A stretch of DNA of 64,000 nt from Cornus controversa (Eukaryota > Streptophyta > Magnoliopsida > Cornales > Cornaceae). The translations under genes and the position numbers were made by a program. The notes beneath the pieces were generated by a model. The model searched no databases, was not told the origin of the DNA, and saw nothing but the letters and a program-made list of their open reading frames with translations. Where the stretch lies: assembly GCA_026545225.1 (NCBI GenBank), contig CM048845.1, forward strand, positions 62,893,033-62,957,032. Direction: 5' to 3'. Below are positions 46,370 through 58,394 of this stretch, piece by piece (positions within the stretch are counted from its first letter, which is position 1; each line of letters begins with the position of its first letter).

Positions 46370-46980
46370 GGTTTTTCAGAGAAGTAAAGTACCCAGAATG
46401 GATCTCGAATGTGGTGGTGGTCAAGAAGAAGAATGGGAAATGGAGAATGTTCATTGACTTCACCAATTTAAATAAGGCGTGTCCGAAAGATAGCTACCCT
46501 CTTCCAAAAATAGATCAGATGGTGGACGCCACTGCCGATTACGAACTGCTAACCTTTTTAGATGCTTACTCGGGCTACAATCAGATTCTGATGAACCCGA
46601 GAGACGAGGAGAAGACATCATTCATCACCGAAGGAGGAATTTATTGTTACAAGGTGATGCCCTTACGTTTGAAAAATGCGGGGGTAACATACCAGCGGAT
46701 GATCAACTGAGTCTTCAAGAACCAGATCAGCGAAACTGTGGAAGTTTACATTGATGACATGGTGGTCAAAAGTAAAAAGAGGCAGGATCACCTATGACAT
46801 CTACAAGAAATATTCGAAACCCCTAGAAAGCACAGGGTAAAGCTAAATCCAATGAAGTGCTTGTTCGGAGTATCGCGGGACAGTTCGTTGGACATATGGT
46901 CAGTAGAACCGGAATAGAACTGAGCTCGTCACAGGCTTCAGCATTAATCCAAATTCCAGAACCAAAAACTCATCTGGAGG
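46370..46980 (+). pseudogene. Tat copy 2 reverse transcriptase
   Basis: Landmarks in order are VVVVKKKNGKWRMFIDFTNL, CPKDSYPLPKIDQMVD, LTFLDAYSGYNQILMN, GGIYCYKVMPLRLKNAG, and the catalytic box YIDDMVVKSKK near 46750-46780. A TGA interrupts after the QRMIN motif near 46709 and another stop lies near 46796. VCIDF is changed to MFIDF. The palm is otherwise complete. Confidence 0.9.
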
Positions 46981-47860
46981 TCCAAATCCTAATCGACCGA
47001 ATTGTTGCCCTCAGCTGATTCATATCCCACCTCTCGGACAGATGCAAACCCTTCTTCGACGTCATTAGAAAAAAGAAAGGTAAAGTATGAGGAATGGATC
47101 AGACAAAAGCACTGAGAAAGTTGAAAGAATATATGACCTCTGCACCAATCCTCTCGATACCGAAGCCTGGTAAAACGTTATATTTGTACCTAGCAGTATC
47201 GAAGGTATCCACAAGCGCAACTTTGGTCCGAGAAGAAGATCGGAGGCAACAACCAATGTATTACTCCAGCAAGACAATGACAAATGCAGAAAATAGATAT
47301 TTAAGGGCAGAAAATTTGATATTGGCCCTCGTACATCGAAGAAGAAACTGAGCCACTATTTCGAGTCATACCCGATAGTCGTCCCAAAAAATTTGTCGCT
47401 CGAGACAATCCTCGGCAAACCAGATATGACTGGAAGATTGATGAAGTGGGCTATGGACCTCAGCTCTTACGACATCCACTTCGAGCCCCGAACGGCCCGA
47501 AAGGGACAAGTGTTGGCCAAATTCCTGTTGGAATATGATGAACCAGAAGACAAAGAAGAGAATCACCCCCAGTGGGAGATATATGTCGACGGATCATCAA
47601 GTCAACCAGGATCGAGGGCCAGAATTGAGGTTAGGAATCTAGACGGGACTGCCCTACATCATGCGATGAGATTTAATTTTGATGCCTCCAACAATGTGGC
47701 AGAGTACGAGGCCCTCCTCACAGGCCTCTGGCTAGCAACATTGTTGCAAAAAAGGAAACTGACCATATTCAGTGACTCCTAACTAGTTATGAATCAAGTT
47801 AATGGAGAATTCCAGGCCAAAGAAGATAAGATGAACGCCTACCGAGAAGCAGTGTCCGAG
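46980..47860 (+). pseudogene. Tat copy 2 dual RNase H
   Basis: The first RNase H carries LYLYLAVSKVSTSATLVREE and NRYLRAENLILALVHRRRN, then KPDMTGRLMKWAMDLSSYDI (47180-47480). The second begins WEIYVDGSSSQPGS near 47573 and includes FNFDASNNVAEYEALLTGLW and LTIFSDS. The second domain keeps YVDGSS and AEYEAL, both altered in copy 1. Two domains in tandem support the Tat assignment. A frameshift near 47340 and a TAA after FSDS break the frame. Confidence 0.85.
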
Positions 47861-48049
47861 AGCTTCAAAGAATTTGACGAAGTGAGGCTTAACCACATTC
47901 CGTGAGAGAGAAATGAAGTAGTCGACCGATTAGCTTGTTCGGCCTCTTACGCAGACGAATCCTTGACCAGAATATCCTCCATAGAGGAATTAAGTGGATC
48001 GAGCATTGCGAAACCACTGGAAGTGTTCATAATCCCGAGAGAGCCGAGC

Positions 48050-48806
48050 TAGATGGATCCGATCGAAGCGTATCTAAAAAGCGGGATCCTTCCCGAACAG
48101 AAAGGAGAGTCGAAAAAGCTGAGGATGAAAGCAACTAAATACATCATCATTAATAATTGCCTCTACAGAAGATCGTACTCAGGACCATTGCTATGATGTT
48201 TGACACCAACCGAGGTAACTAAAGTCCTGAAGGAAATTCACGAAGGAGTTTGCGGGAACCATTTCGGGAGGAAGGTCATTAGCTCACAAAGCTCTGATGT
48301 TGGGGTACTTCTGGCCATATATGTCACATAATGCGGCGGAGTACTCCAGAAACTGCGATAAATGCCAAAAGTACTCCCAGTTGCTACACCAACTACCGAA
48401 AAACTTGAATCCAATAACCAGCCCTTAGCCTTTCACCCAATGGGGGATGGACCAACCACCGGGAAACTTGAATCCAATAACCAGCCCTTGGCCTTTCGCC
48501 CAATGGGGCTGCACAAAAAAAAGAAGTACGTCCTCTTAGTCATGGACTATTTCACCAAATAGATGGAAGCAGAAGCATACGCTACGGTGACTCACTCACA
48601 AGTCAAAAAGTTCATTTGGAACAACATCATATGCCGATTCGGCAGCCCCACCTAGATAATTATGGACAATGGAAAAAACCTAGATAACCAGTTCATTCAG
48701 AGGTTTTTCGCGAAGTATGGGATCAACCAAAAACTTTCCTCAATATCATACCCGCAAGGAAATGGGTAGGCCGAGATCTCTAATAAGACCATCTTCGAGA
48801 AACATA
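48050..48806 (+). pseudogene. Tat copy 2 integrase with internal duplication, truncated
   Basis: The zinc module is recognisable (EIHEGVCGNHF near 48235-48270, YSRNCDKCQKY near 48342-48375). A 63 bp segment is then duplicated in tandem (from 48389 and from 48452). After it the sequence jumps from PMG to KKKYVLLVMDYFTK, so the WGIDMV block with the first catalytic Asp is deleted. The second Asp block (IMDNGKNLDN near 48658-48690) and the start of the Glu block remain. At about 48806, after FEKH-like sequence, homology to copy 1 ends and Athila-like gag begins on the other strand. Confidence 0.88.
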
Positions 48807-49147
48807 GTAGTCCTTGAGCAATCTAGCCCTTTCTCCAGCAGCATTAGGAACAAGCTTGTTATTCCTTTCTTCCGCCATGCCTTCAATGAATTCTTCCTCT
48901 TGCACAATGGTACCAACAGCGATGTTCCTCTGTTGTCTAAGAGTACGTTCAGGTTCAGGATCAAGAGGTATCACAGGATCAGCCACAGAACGACGACCTT
49001 GCATATATTAAAATTCACCTAAAAAGAAAACAAAAAACAAAATTAAAAACAAAATATAAAAATTTCCTAAACTAAAAATCCAATTAAAATTAATTCTGTA
49101 AAATCCAATCAATCAAATAGATAATCCCCGGCAACGGCGCCAAAAAT
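48807..49147 (-). pseudogene. Athila-like gag N-terminus with leader
   Basis: A minus-strand frame from ATG 49004 (MQGRRSVADPVIPLDPEPER) runs through EEEFIEGMAEERNNKLVPNA to ERARLLKDYYVSRR-like sequence. This resembles the start of Athila gag, where a conserved RTLRDY-type motif follows an acidic leader. The frame is truncated where Tat integrase begins. Upstream on the minus strand, 49010-49125 is an A/T-rich leader to the primer-binding site. Assignment rests on the short motif plus the tRNA-Asp site and LTR type. Confidence 0.6.
49126..49143 (-). other. tRNA-Asp type primer-binding site
   Basis: The minus strand reads TGGCGCCGTTGCCGGGGA, complementary to the 3' end of plant tRNA-Asp. It lies a few bases after the LTR end CGAATCA. 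This is the usual primer for Athila-type elements, and it fixes the orientation of the family. Confidence 0.9.
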
Positions 49148-50616
49148 TGATTCGTGTGTGAGTATGTCTCAAATTATAATTACCACACTTCGCAATAGAA
49201 CGAATTCCTTACAGAATAGGGTTATCGAAAGGGGTGTCGAACCTCAGGGATTATAGTCTGATGAGTTGGAATACAGAATCAATTCTAATTAAATTTAGGA
49301 GAAAAGAATTCTGATTTTTAAACTAAGTAAAAAGTAAAATAAAATAGAACAAAATAAATAGAGAGTGAATAAGATGAGATAAATCTAGGGTAATTGACTT
49401 CACTACTAACTCCACAATCAATGGTCAATTGAATTAACTATGGGGAATTACATCATGCATAAGTGGTGTCGGTGGCTACAAGCTCACCTCCATCCGTCAA
49501 GAAGATAACATATGATTAAGGCTAAGTCATGGACTATCTTCGATTGGCATGGGCCATCTGCCTAACTACTCTAATCTAGGGTGCAGTATGGTTCATTTTC
49601 TCTAGGTATAATCCATCAAAGCGTATAATGATATATTCAGTGATTACCATTGTGTAATAATCGCTCTTATAATCACAGAAAATAAGAGAGATTGAGTTCA
49701 ATAACAATAACTAAATATCTAAGACAAGATAAGAAATCATTGAAATTGAAATTGCAAGACTTTTATAGGTCAATTCTATAATAAGAATTCTCTGAATTAC
49801 ACAATCTATGCATGTATATAAAGGTCCTCAATAATTAAAACAATCAAACCATTGATGCTTAATTAGGGCTACATCAAAACCCTAGTGGATGAACTAGCCG
49901 CTCATGGTAGAAGAAGAAGCTTCAACTGTTGAGGAAAAAGGCATCATCTTCATGAATTTCGCTTAAGACTTCGTTCTTCAATGGTTCTCTCTTTGAAAGC
50001 TCTACAAGTATGTCTTCAATTCTTTCTAAAAAGCTCTCTTTTTTCCTCCTTCAATTCTTCACTTTATCTCCCAAGAGAATACCCCCAAAGTCCTAATCCA
50101 ATTAGGAATTAATTAGGTTTTCCCGTAGCACTAATCAGGTGGGCTTTTCCTGCTGACTTCGGCCCAACTTTTGACCCACTAGAAGTCCGATTCACGGAAT
50201 TTACGTGAAATACAAAAGTGTGCAGAATCGAATTTCGTTCAACTTACTCTAAAATTAAGTCGATTTGAGACTCAAAAATAACACTTATGGTCCATTTTCC
50301 AAAACGGGATTAAGACTATTTTAAGCGCAGAATTGGGCTTCAGCCCGAAACCTTCTTAAGCAGCTGTAATTCTCTTGGACCTCTTCCATAGGCTGAATTG
50401 AATGAAGTTGAATGGATCCAAATGATGTAGGCTTCTCCTAACCATCTTGGATGTCTTCTTTAAAAGCCCAAAATCATGGTTTTAACTGAAATAATCATTA
50501 AGGCCCTGAAAATACAGAAAACACTAAAACGAAGTAAAATCACAAAATAACCTATCACTAAGAGAATAAAATATGCAAATTAAGAGGCTAGAATGCGACA
50601 CATTCAACGCCGATCA
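49148..50616 (-). mobile_element. 5' LTR of truncated Athila-like element A
   Basis: 1469 bp, plus-strand start TGATTCGTGTGTG and end CGCCGATCA. It is adjacent to the primer-binding site and gag start, so it is a 5' LTR. It aligns with 42689-44162 (inverted) and 50635-52119. Confidence 0.9.
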
Positions 50617-50634
50617 TTGACTAAGGCACAGATG

Positions 50635-52119
50635 TGATTGTTGTGATAAGTGTCTCAATTAAAATTACCACACTTCACAATAGAATGAATTTCTTGCATA
50701 ATAGGGCTATCGAAAGGGGTGTCGAACCTCAAGGATTTTGGTCTAAATGAGTTGAAATATAGAATTCGTTCTATTTAAATTAAGAAAGAGTAGGTTACTG
50801 ATTTTTATATCTAACTAATAAAAGAAGCAAATAAAATAAAACAAGAGTAAATAAAGACTGTAGAAATTATGAGATAAATCTAGGGTTATTGACTTCACCA
50901 CTAACTTCACAATCAATGGCCAATTGAATTAACTATGAGAAATTATATCATGCATAAGTGGTATCGGTGGCTACAATCTCACCTTCATCTATCAAGAAGA
51001 TAACATATGATTGAGGCTAAGTTATGGACTATCTTCGATTAGCATCGGCCATTTGCGTAACTACTCTAATCTAGGGTGAAGTATGGTCCATCTTCTTTAG
51101 GCATACTCCATCAAATCTTTTAATGATATATTCAGTTATTACCATTATGTAATAATCACTTTGATAATCACAGAAAATAAGAGAGATTGAGTTCAATAAC
51201 AACAACCAAGTATCTAAGATAAGATAAGAAATTCTTGAAACTGAATTTATAAGAATTTTATTGTTCAATTCTATAATAAGAATCCTTAAAATCACACAAT
51301 CTATGCATGTATACAAAAATTCCCAATAATTAAAATAATCAAACCATTGATGCTTAGTTAGGGCTACATCAAAATCCTAGTGGATGAACTAGCCGCTCAT
51401 AGTAGAAGAAGAAGCTTCAACGGTTGAGGAAGAAGGCATCATCTTCATGAATTACGCACAAGATTTCGTTCTCCAATGGTTCTTCACTCTAAAGCTCTAC
51501 AAATTATGTCTTCAATACTGTCCAAAAGCTCCTTCAAAATAGTCCCTCATTTTTCCTTTTAAACTCCCAAGAGTATACATCAAGTCCTAATCCAATTAGG
51601 AATTAATTAGGTTTTCCCGCAACACTAAACATGTGGATTTTTTTGCTGATGTTCGGCTCAACTTTTAACGCACTAGAAGTTCAATTCACGAATTTTTTAT
51701 GAAATACAAAAGTGTCCAGAATTGAATTTTGTTCAACCTTTGTAAAAAGTAAGTTGATTTGCTTCTCAGAAATAAGACTTCTGATTTGTTTTTCAAAACG
51801 GGATTAAAATTGTATTAAGTGCAGAATTGGGCTTCAGGCCCGTAACCTCCTTAAGCAGCTGTAATTCTCTTGGACCTCTTCTTTGGGCTGATTTGAGTTA
51901 AAATATAGAGTTGAATGGATCCATTTGATGTAGACTTCAACTAACCATCTTGGATGTCATCTTTAAAAGCCTAAAATCATGGTTTTAACTGAAATAATCA
52001 TTAAGGCCCTGAAAATACAGAAAACACTAAAACGAAGTAAAATCACAAAATAATCTGTCACTAAGAGAATAAAATATGAAAATTAAGAGGCTAGAATGCG
52101 TGACATTCAACACCGATCA
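50635..52119 (-). mobile_element. 3' LTR of Athila-like element B
   Basis: 1485 bp from TGATTGTTGTG to CACCGATCA. On its high-coordinate side the minus strand gives TAAGTTTAGGGGTG, a polypurine tract, so this is a 3' LTR whose internal region lies at 52133 and beyond. Only 18 bases (50617-50634) separate it from the LTR of element A. Confidence 0.88.
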
Positions 52120-52132
52120 CACCCCTAAACTT
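52120..52132 (-). other. Polypurine tract of Athila-like element B
   Basis: The minus strand reads GTAAGTTTAGGGGTG into the LTR start TGATCGGTGTTG. Confidence 0.8.
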
Positions 52133-53260
52133 ACATGTTGCTAGTCTCTTAGCAATAGAATAAAATAAAACTAAAACAAAGGAAACTAACTAAACACAAA
52201 CTAAACTACCCAACTCCACTTTCGTGGGAGAACTGATTGCATTTAGCATATGCAACAAGCCTTTAAATCCCTAGGTTCCCCCTAATGGACGAGTATAGTC
52301 TCGTGAGGATTTCTAGAAATGTTACCCACAAACATTCAAAATTCTGTTTAAACATTAATCAAGAAGAAGATTATAATATATAGTTACAAACTTGAATTCA
52401 AGAATAATTTCAAACTTTCAAATTTCATAATTCAAAGCAATGGTCCGCACACATAATTCACATCCACACATCTCAAAATAACTAACTCTAGCTCCCTTGT
52501 GTAAAGTGAACTAACAGTCATCTCATGTGGCATAACTCAGCTCCAAATATATTAAGTCACATACCCCTTCAAATCACTAGCTCCCCTTATTGAAATCATA
52601 CTTTCAAACATGAATACATGACTTTTTTATTTTTTTTCTTTCATTATTTTTTTCATTGCTTTATAGGTTGTGCAATGTCTTGGTTTATTAAGTTTTATGA
52701 AATATCCATGTAGCAAGCTTTCAGTCAGTGATTCCCAAACCAGATGGCTTTAGGGCACTAGGCGTTAAGACACCCCGAAGAACCTAATTACTCAAATCAG
52801 TCAGGCCACAAATCAAGACAACCAATGCTTATCTTTTCTCACACCTTCACTTTTGACGCGAACACTCCGTGCTTCCTGAGGCATAGAGGTTCGATTACTC
52901 ATGAAAATGATCAAATTGATTTGCTATTCATCACATTTATTCTCTTTTCTCATCTCATCTTTTTTCCATTCAAGTCAAGTAAAACACATCATCGGTACTC
53001 ATTCTCAAGAGATACTATTTAATATCAAGCTCTTGTCTGGTACATATATCTTGCTTGGGATTGGTCAAAAAAATTGTGTTTGTCTTGAACTTGGGATACA
53101 TGAGATGTACAAATTCTGTCTATTACTACTTTATGCCTCTTTAACGTGAGTGTGGTGCAAAATGTAAGAAATATGCATGGTGGATCAAAGTGTAATAGAT
53201 GAAGCAGACAAATGTCAATTGAACATAAAAAAAGAAAAAAAAAAAAGTGACTCCTCAATG
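52133..53260 (-). mobile_element. Non-coding 3' internal region of Athila-like element B
   Basis: The sequence next to the polypurine tract has the style of plant gypsy 3' untranslated regions. Examples are CTAGTCTCTTAGCAATAGAA, GTATAGTCTCGTGAGGATTT and GGCTTTAGGGCACTAGGCGT. No coding motif was found. Where the element ends, and whether its gag-pol existed at this locus, cannot be seen; the right limit is approximate. Confidence 0.5.
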
Positions 53261-54340
53261 TTCTTAAATATTTTGCACCGAAACCTAAAATTTGGGCATG
53301 GTTTTTTGGAATTATACAATAATAATTAAGAAAAAAAAATTGAGAGACAGATCTACGAGAATGATATATTCGTACATTTTATCGAACCTTAAATAATAAT
53401 TGGTAATAGGTATTTGTAAAGGAAATGATGAAAATTAGTGTGAATGTGTTAATCTATAGATGTTGTGACTAGTGGAGAGATAATTCTGTTGGAGTAAAAC
53501 AGAAAGCATATAGAGTAAACAAGAAAGGAGAGAGGAAAAAAGAAAAGAGATGGAAAAGAGAGTGAGTTGAGAGAATTGTACGTTGGTAAGAGAGGAGAGA
53601 AAAAACTTGAGAATGTTGGGATAATTCAGAGTTACTTTTGTCAATTCATTTATCAATAAATAGAGAATGGAGTGCTAATATCAGCTCTCTAAAAATATTA
53701 TCGTTGAATATGTTTTTGTATTAATTATTTTCGTAAAGGATATCTTGACATTGTTCAATGTCGCCCCCACTAGATTAAATTCTTCCCCACTGTAATAAAG
53801 AACAAGAACTTACATCAGTAGTAGTTCACCCACGTAAGTACCGGATAAAGGAAAGAAAAGTGATGATGAACTTGCATCAGTGCCTCAGCGGTGGCAAATG
53901 AAGAATGTTTGCACTAGCGTTCAGATAATATGTCTTGATTAAATTACAGGCATCACATATTGATAGTACAGCAAAATGATTTAAAAGGTGATATCAAGTC
54001 TTCAGGTATATTGCTATTTATTTCCTAAGGTTAGCATGGGAAAACATGGGACATCATAGAATTTACTGATTGATTATAAAATAAAAAATATAAATATAAA
54101 TAAAAAAGAAATGAAGTGGTCGAGGAAGAGAATTTTGAGGGTTTGAACTAAAATACGTACCATACCAAAGCTCATGTAATAAAAATAAAAATAAAAATAA
54201 AAATAAAAAAATTTAAGAAAATAAAAGGAGTTGATAACTACGAGGGTTGTTTGAGGTCAAACTCCTTTTAATGGTAATATTTTAGTTAGAACACTACTCA
54301 TTGTTGAAGTGACAAGCCCCCCGGCCTTAATTTTGAATGG
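53261..54340. other. AT-rich intergenic DNA
   Basis: Poly-A and AAAAT microsatellite runs occur near 54178-54210. No gene was recognised. Confidence 0.45.
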
Positions 54341-54344
54341 TTAA

Positions 54345-55125
54345 GAAGTACCGGAATGGACACGGAACACGAGTACGACACGACACGAATATATTGACAC
54401 GATAAATTTCAAAAAAATAGGACACGGACACTGCAAGAATACGGCTATAAAATAATAATATATTAATATATATTCAACAACTTAACCAATATTCATAATA
54501 CTATAAATCTAACAATAAAAAAAAATTACTCAAATAATTGAATTTATTATCAAGTAATTAATGTATTTTCAAAATGAGTGTTTTCATTATATTCAAACCC
54601 ACTGTTAGAACCTTACACATTACTCATTTTTCTAATAACAAAAAAATAAATTTAAATACAAAATACCAAACAAACTGACATGACTTTATGTTAAATAAAG
54701 TTCTATTGAATTTTTTATTTTATTTTTTCTAAATTTATTATTTAGAAATTTTTTCTAACTATTTCTTATTTTTTTAAATTTTTATTTTAGAAAACACTAT
54801 ATTTATAAAGAAAATGACATAATAGTCATATTAAATGATATATATGTCATTATAATTCTTTCAGATGTAAAGATGTTAGCTTTTAGAAGATGAGGGACTG
54901 GAGTGCTCAAAAAATAGTTCAAAATGGTCTTTTTGCAACTTTGGAAAAGTTCAGAGGTTTTTTTGCACTTTTAAAAATTATAAAATGTACCCCGCCGTAT
55001 CCCCCCCATGTCCTATTCGTGTTCCCGTCGTGTCCCCCGTATGTAAAAAAAAAAAAATTAGGACACTTCTAAGGAGTGTCCGACAAGTGTCTGAGTGTCC
55101 AACACAGATACGACACCCTTATATA
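54345..55125. repeat. Probable dispersed repeat with GACACG-rich ends
   Basis: Both ends are dense in GACACG/GTGTCC words (GGACACGGAACACGAGTACG near 54358; GTGTCCGACAAGTGTCTGAG near 55076) around an AT-rich core. No clear TIR, LTR or target duplication was found. Confidence 0.4.
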
Positions 55126-57081
55126 AAGTATTCATGCTTAATTAACATAATCGTGAGTTATTTTTATCCTCGTACATAAGGCCAAAGATGCACCCATAGA
55201 CAAATTTCTACCATAGAATTTAATAAATATAAGTTTCTAATAAATTTTAATGAATTTTGTTGAACTTTTAAAGATAATTTAATACAAGTAATGACTCATG
55301 CACGAATTTAAGTCACTCTTGACAATAAAGGCTTAATAATTTAGCCTTTTTATTAAATTAACAATATAAATAATAGTCATCACGTGAAACACATTGCTAC
55401 ATTATACAACATATTACCCCGTGAGATAGGATCTAAAACAATAGCAGATAGATCAAAAACATTATAAGTTATACAAATAAAAGATTGAATGTTTACCTAT
55501 TTCTTGAAAATTCAAATAAATTTGAATAATCGGGTGGATCCAAAGAAAACTTGTAGATCTTGTGTAAATCTAGCCCGAATGAATATGATTCATGCTATAT
55601 ATTAGCAATTTAAGTGAAGAAACCAAAAAAAAGAAAGAAAGAAAAAATTGAAAACTCATTGATCGAAATTGTTTTTGATTCAAGATCTTGTTGAAATTGG
55701 TGTTTGAAGTTCAAATCTAACTTGTTTATGAGGTTTAGAAAGAGAGAATGTTGGTAGAGAGAAAAAAAAGTTGACGAAATGGACCAAAAAAATAGAGCCG
55801 AGTCTTCTTTAAATTTTCAATTAAACTCGGCCTGGTTGGCCCGAGTCACCCCTAATTTCTATTTTGCTCTTCCTGTTGATTTTATTTCGAGTCGTACCAA
55901 GTCACCTCGGGGCACCAAGTCGCAATATCGGCATGACTTGGGACTTGTTAGAGCACAATTAACACTGGACCGAGTCTATGAGCCATGACTCAAATTATTC
56001 ATGTATAGCATAGTTTCATTTGTAGTTCATTATAAAGTAACCACAAAGATATTGACGCTCTTCAAATCGAATGGCTCATCCATGTAATTTTTAGCATTGA
56101 TCTTACGAGAGAAAAGCCATGGACGATGAAAATGGTCTAGCCCAATGAACACTGTAGTTTGGCCCAAGCTCCAATCCATAAGTTTGTTCGGCCCATTTCA
56201 TATTTTGTTGTGAGAGGTGCTTCTCCTTTTGAGGGTCTAATGAGAATATTGGGCCTGAACTGAAAGATAGGCAAGTTTAAACATCTTGCCAAAATCATCT
56301 TGTTCATTCCAAGAAATTTAGCAAAATTTAGGAAAATAAAATTTATGCATGGGATCGAATTTGTTAAACTCTTTAGGCACACCTCCAAAATTTTCCTTGT
56401 TGAGCAAGGAATTAAGCAACTGATGAATTTCTTTTAATTGAAAATTCATAAATTTACTGTTTCAAGAATTTGGCCAATTGTTAGATATCAATGGCAATCG
56501 TGTAAATATTTGTTTTTTCAATGAATTTTGAAATTAGAAGTTCCGGGAATATTTATTTATTTTTGAAAGATCATGCAATTTTATATATAAAAAAATAATT
56601 ACAGGACCTTGGGCCCAAGTAACTAAATGCAAGTATTTTTATGGACATCAAATGCAAAATATTTTATTTATTTATATTGAATAACTTAAAGTAAATTGAA
56701 ATATAGTGGAGTATAAGATAAATTTAAAAGAGATTTACTTAATTGTTTTCAATCAAAATAAGGACAAAACAATCCAACAAAACACGAACAAGACGTGCTG
56801 AACGAGATTATTCTTGAAAGAGTTGAGCATATTTATTAATTCATGTGTAGATTGAAAAGCTCTCTCTGAACTTATGAGATTTGCAATTTTTTTACAAATA
56901 ATGGATTAGAATTTGAGCCTAACAGCTTTTTGAATGTTTTCCCGCGTTAAAGAGTTTTACCAAGTTAAAATTAATATTCATTTTGCTATTTTTTATTTAT
57001 TTATTTGCTTGTGTTTAATGTTTACATTCTTGTAATTTGAGCTTAATTGCTCTCTGTGAGCTTATGAGATCTGTTGGAGCC
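55126..57081. other. AT-rich intergenic DNA
   Basis: Nothing recognised. Short frames at 55779-55988 and 56137-56388 lack known motifs. Confidence 0.4.
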
Positions 57082-57084
57082 TAA

Positions 57085-57316
57085 GAGCCTACTTGGTTCA
57101 ATTCTCAGTTTTCAAAAATTCATAAAACAGAAAATTGTATTAGAGAACTATAAAAGACAAGTCTTTCAAAACAAGCCCCTTTTTAATTGAATTTTTAGAA
57201 AACAAATTTTTCTTTGAAAACATGCCTTTTTTAACTAAGTTTTTTAGAAAACTATCAACCAAACAATTTTACAGTTTTATAATTTTAGTTCTCAGAAAAT
57301 TGAAGCAAACAGGCCT
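57085..57316. mobile_element. Tourist-like MITE (232 bp)
   Basis: The left end GAGCCTACTTGGTTCAATTC and the complement of the right end, AGGCCTGTTTGCTTCAATTT, form inverted repeats. TAA is duplicated at 57082-57084 and 57317-57319. This fits PIF/Harbinger-derived MITEs. Confidence 0.68.
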
Positions 57317-57550
57317 TAACCTTTCCATCATTCTTTTACTACCTTGGACAATGACCTGCTGGTTTGTAAGATCCATATTTTCCCCTCTGATTTACACATT
57401 TTCCATGGTTTGTATAGTACTTTAGTTTCATGGAGCCAGGGGTCGACTTAAGTGACAACCAAGGGAACCCATTTTTTTTTTTTTTTTTTGTAAAATATCT
57501 ATAATTTAGGTTCCTATAAATATTTAAATGGATATTTCTAATGAGCATAG

Positions 57551-57574
57551 CCCCCCCCCCGCCCCCCCACCCCC

Positions 57575-57605
<31 letters not shown>
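57551..57605. repeat. Poly-C tract (55 bases, three interruptions)
   Basis: All C except G at 57561 and A at 57569 and 57575; the last 30 bases are uninterrupted C. A T-run (57472-57490) precedes and an A-run (57608-57619) follows. Confidence 0.95.
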
Positions 57606-58394
57606 ACACAAAAAAAAATAAAATTAATAAAAAATTTCATCGTCTTATTTCTACAGTCTACATTTAAAAGAATGTTAAAATTTTCCAAATATAGTTCCTA
57701 TCTATATTATTTTTCTCATTTTATGCACTTAGTGATTTATGAAATACTCTAAATAATATAATAAATATTCTTATTTAGATCTACTTTCCAAAATTCTAAT
57801 GTTAAAAAAAGTTTACTAAATATGAGATAGTTCATTGTCATTTCTATTAATGTGATCAAAGTGGTGTTGCTCAGCTAAATCATTTTTGAATTTTCTTATT
57901 ATATAAGGATAGTTTGTATGTGATGCATATAATCCCACACAAAAATCTCCAAAATGATTTTCTCTATCAACAAGCATGGCCCTTTACTCCATTGTGATTA
58001 GGAGATTATGGGTTCGAAATACGAAAAACAGTCTCTCTGCATGCGGAGGCAAGGCTGCAAACATCTGACATTTCCTTGACCACGCAATGTAGGTATATAT
58101 CTTGTGTTTGTTGAATTGTTTTTGTTGGTACATGGACCCTCTAAATTCTTAAACTCCTTTTCTATGTTCGATCGACAAGTAAGCCAGCATTAGTTGCATT
58201 ATTACATGTTAGAATTTGCATAAAATTACTGCCTTGATGCTCAAACTACAGTTATGTTAGTCTAGTACTTTGAATTCCATGGAAGATAATAAAATTACAA
58301 GTTGAATCACTACTCGAACAGCTAGAAACCTTGGAAAGAAAATAATTTTGTTTATGAAATGTAAATATGAGACAGAGAAAACGAGATAATAAAT

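Larger units (their letters stand above)
42158..48806 (+). mobile_element. Ty3/gypsy Tat-lineage retrotransposon, copy 2 (3' truncated)
   Basis: A 5' LTR at 42158-42502 is followed by CTTTGGCATCGTCTGTGGGA as primer-binding site and the same gag-PR-RT-RH-aRH-INT order as copy 1. The copy is cut at about 48806, in the integrase, where Athila-like sequence starts. Its 3' region and 3' LTR are absent from the window. A 1474 bp solo LTR sits in gag (42689-44162). Orientation equals copy 1. Confidence 0.9.

Noticed and set aside
50617..50634. 18 bp between the tandem LTRs as an attachment or integration site
   Set aside because: Too short and without internal symmetry or a second copy nearby; reported only as a spacer.
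57339..57752. Poly-Gly and poly-Pro ORFs
   Set aside because: Produced entirely by the poly-C tract.
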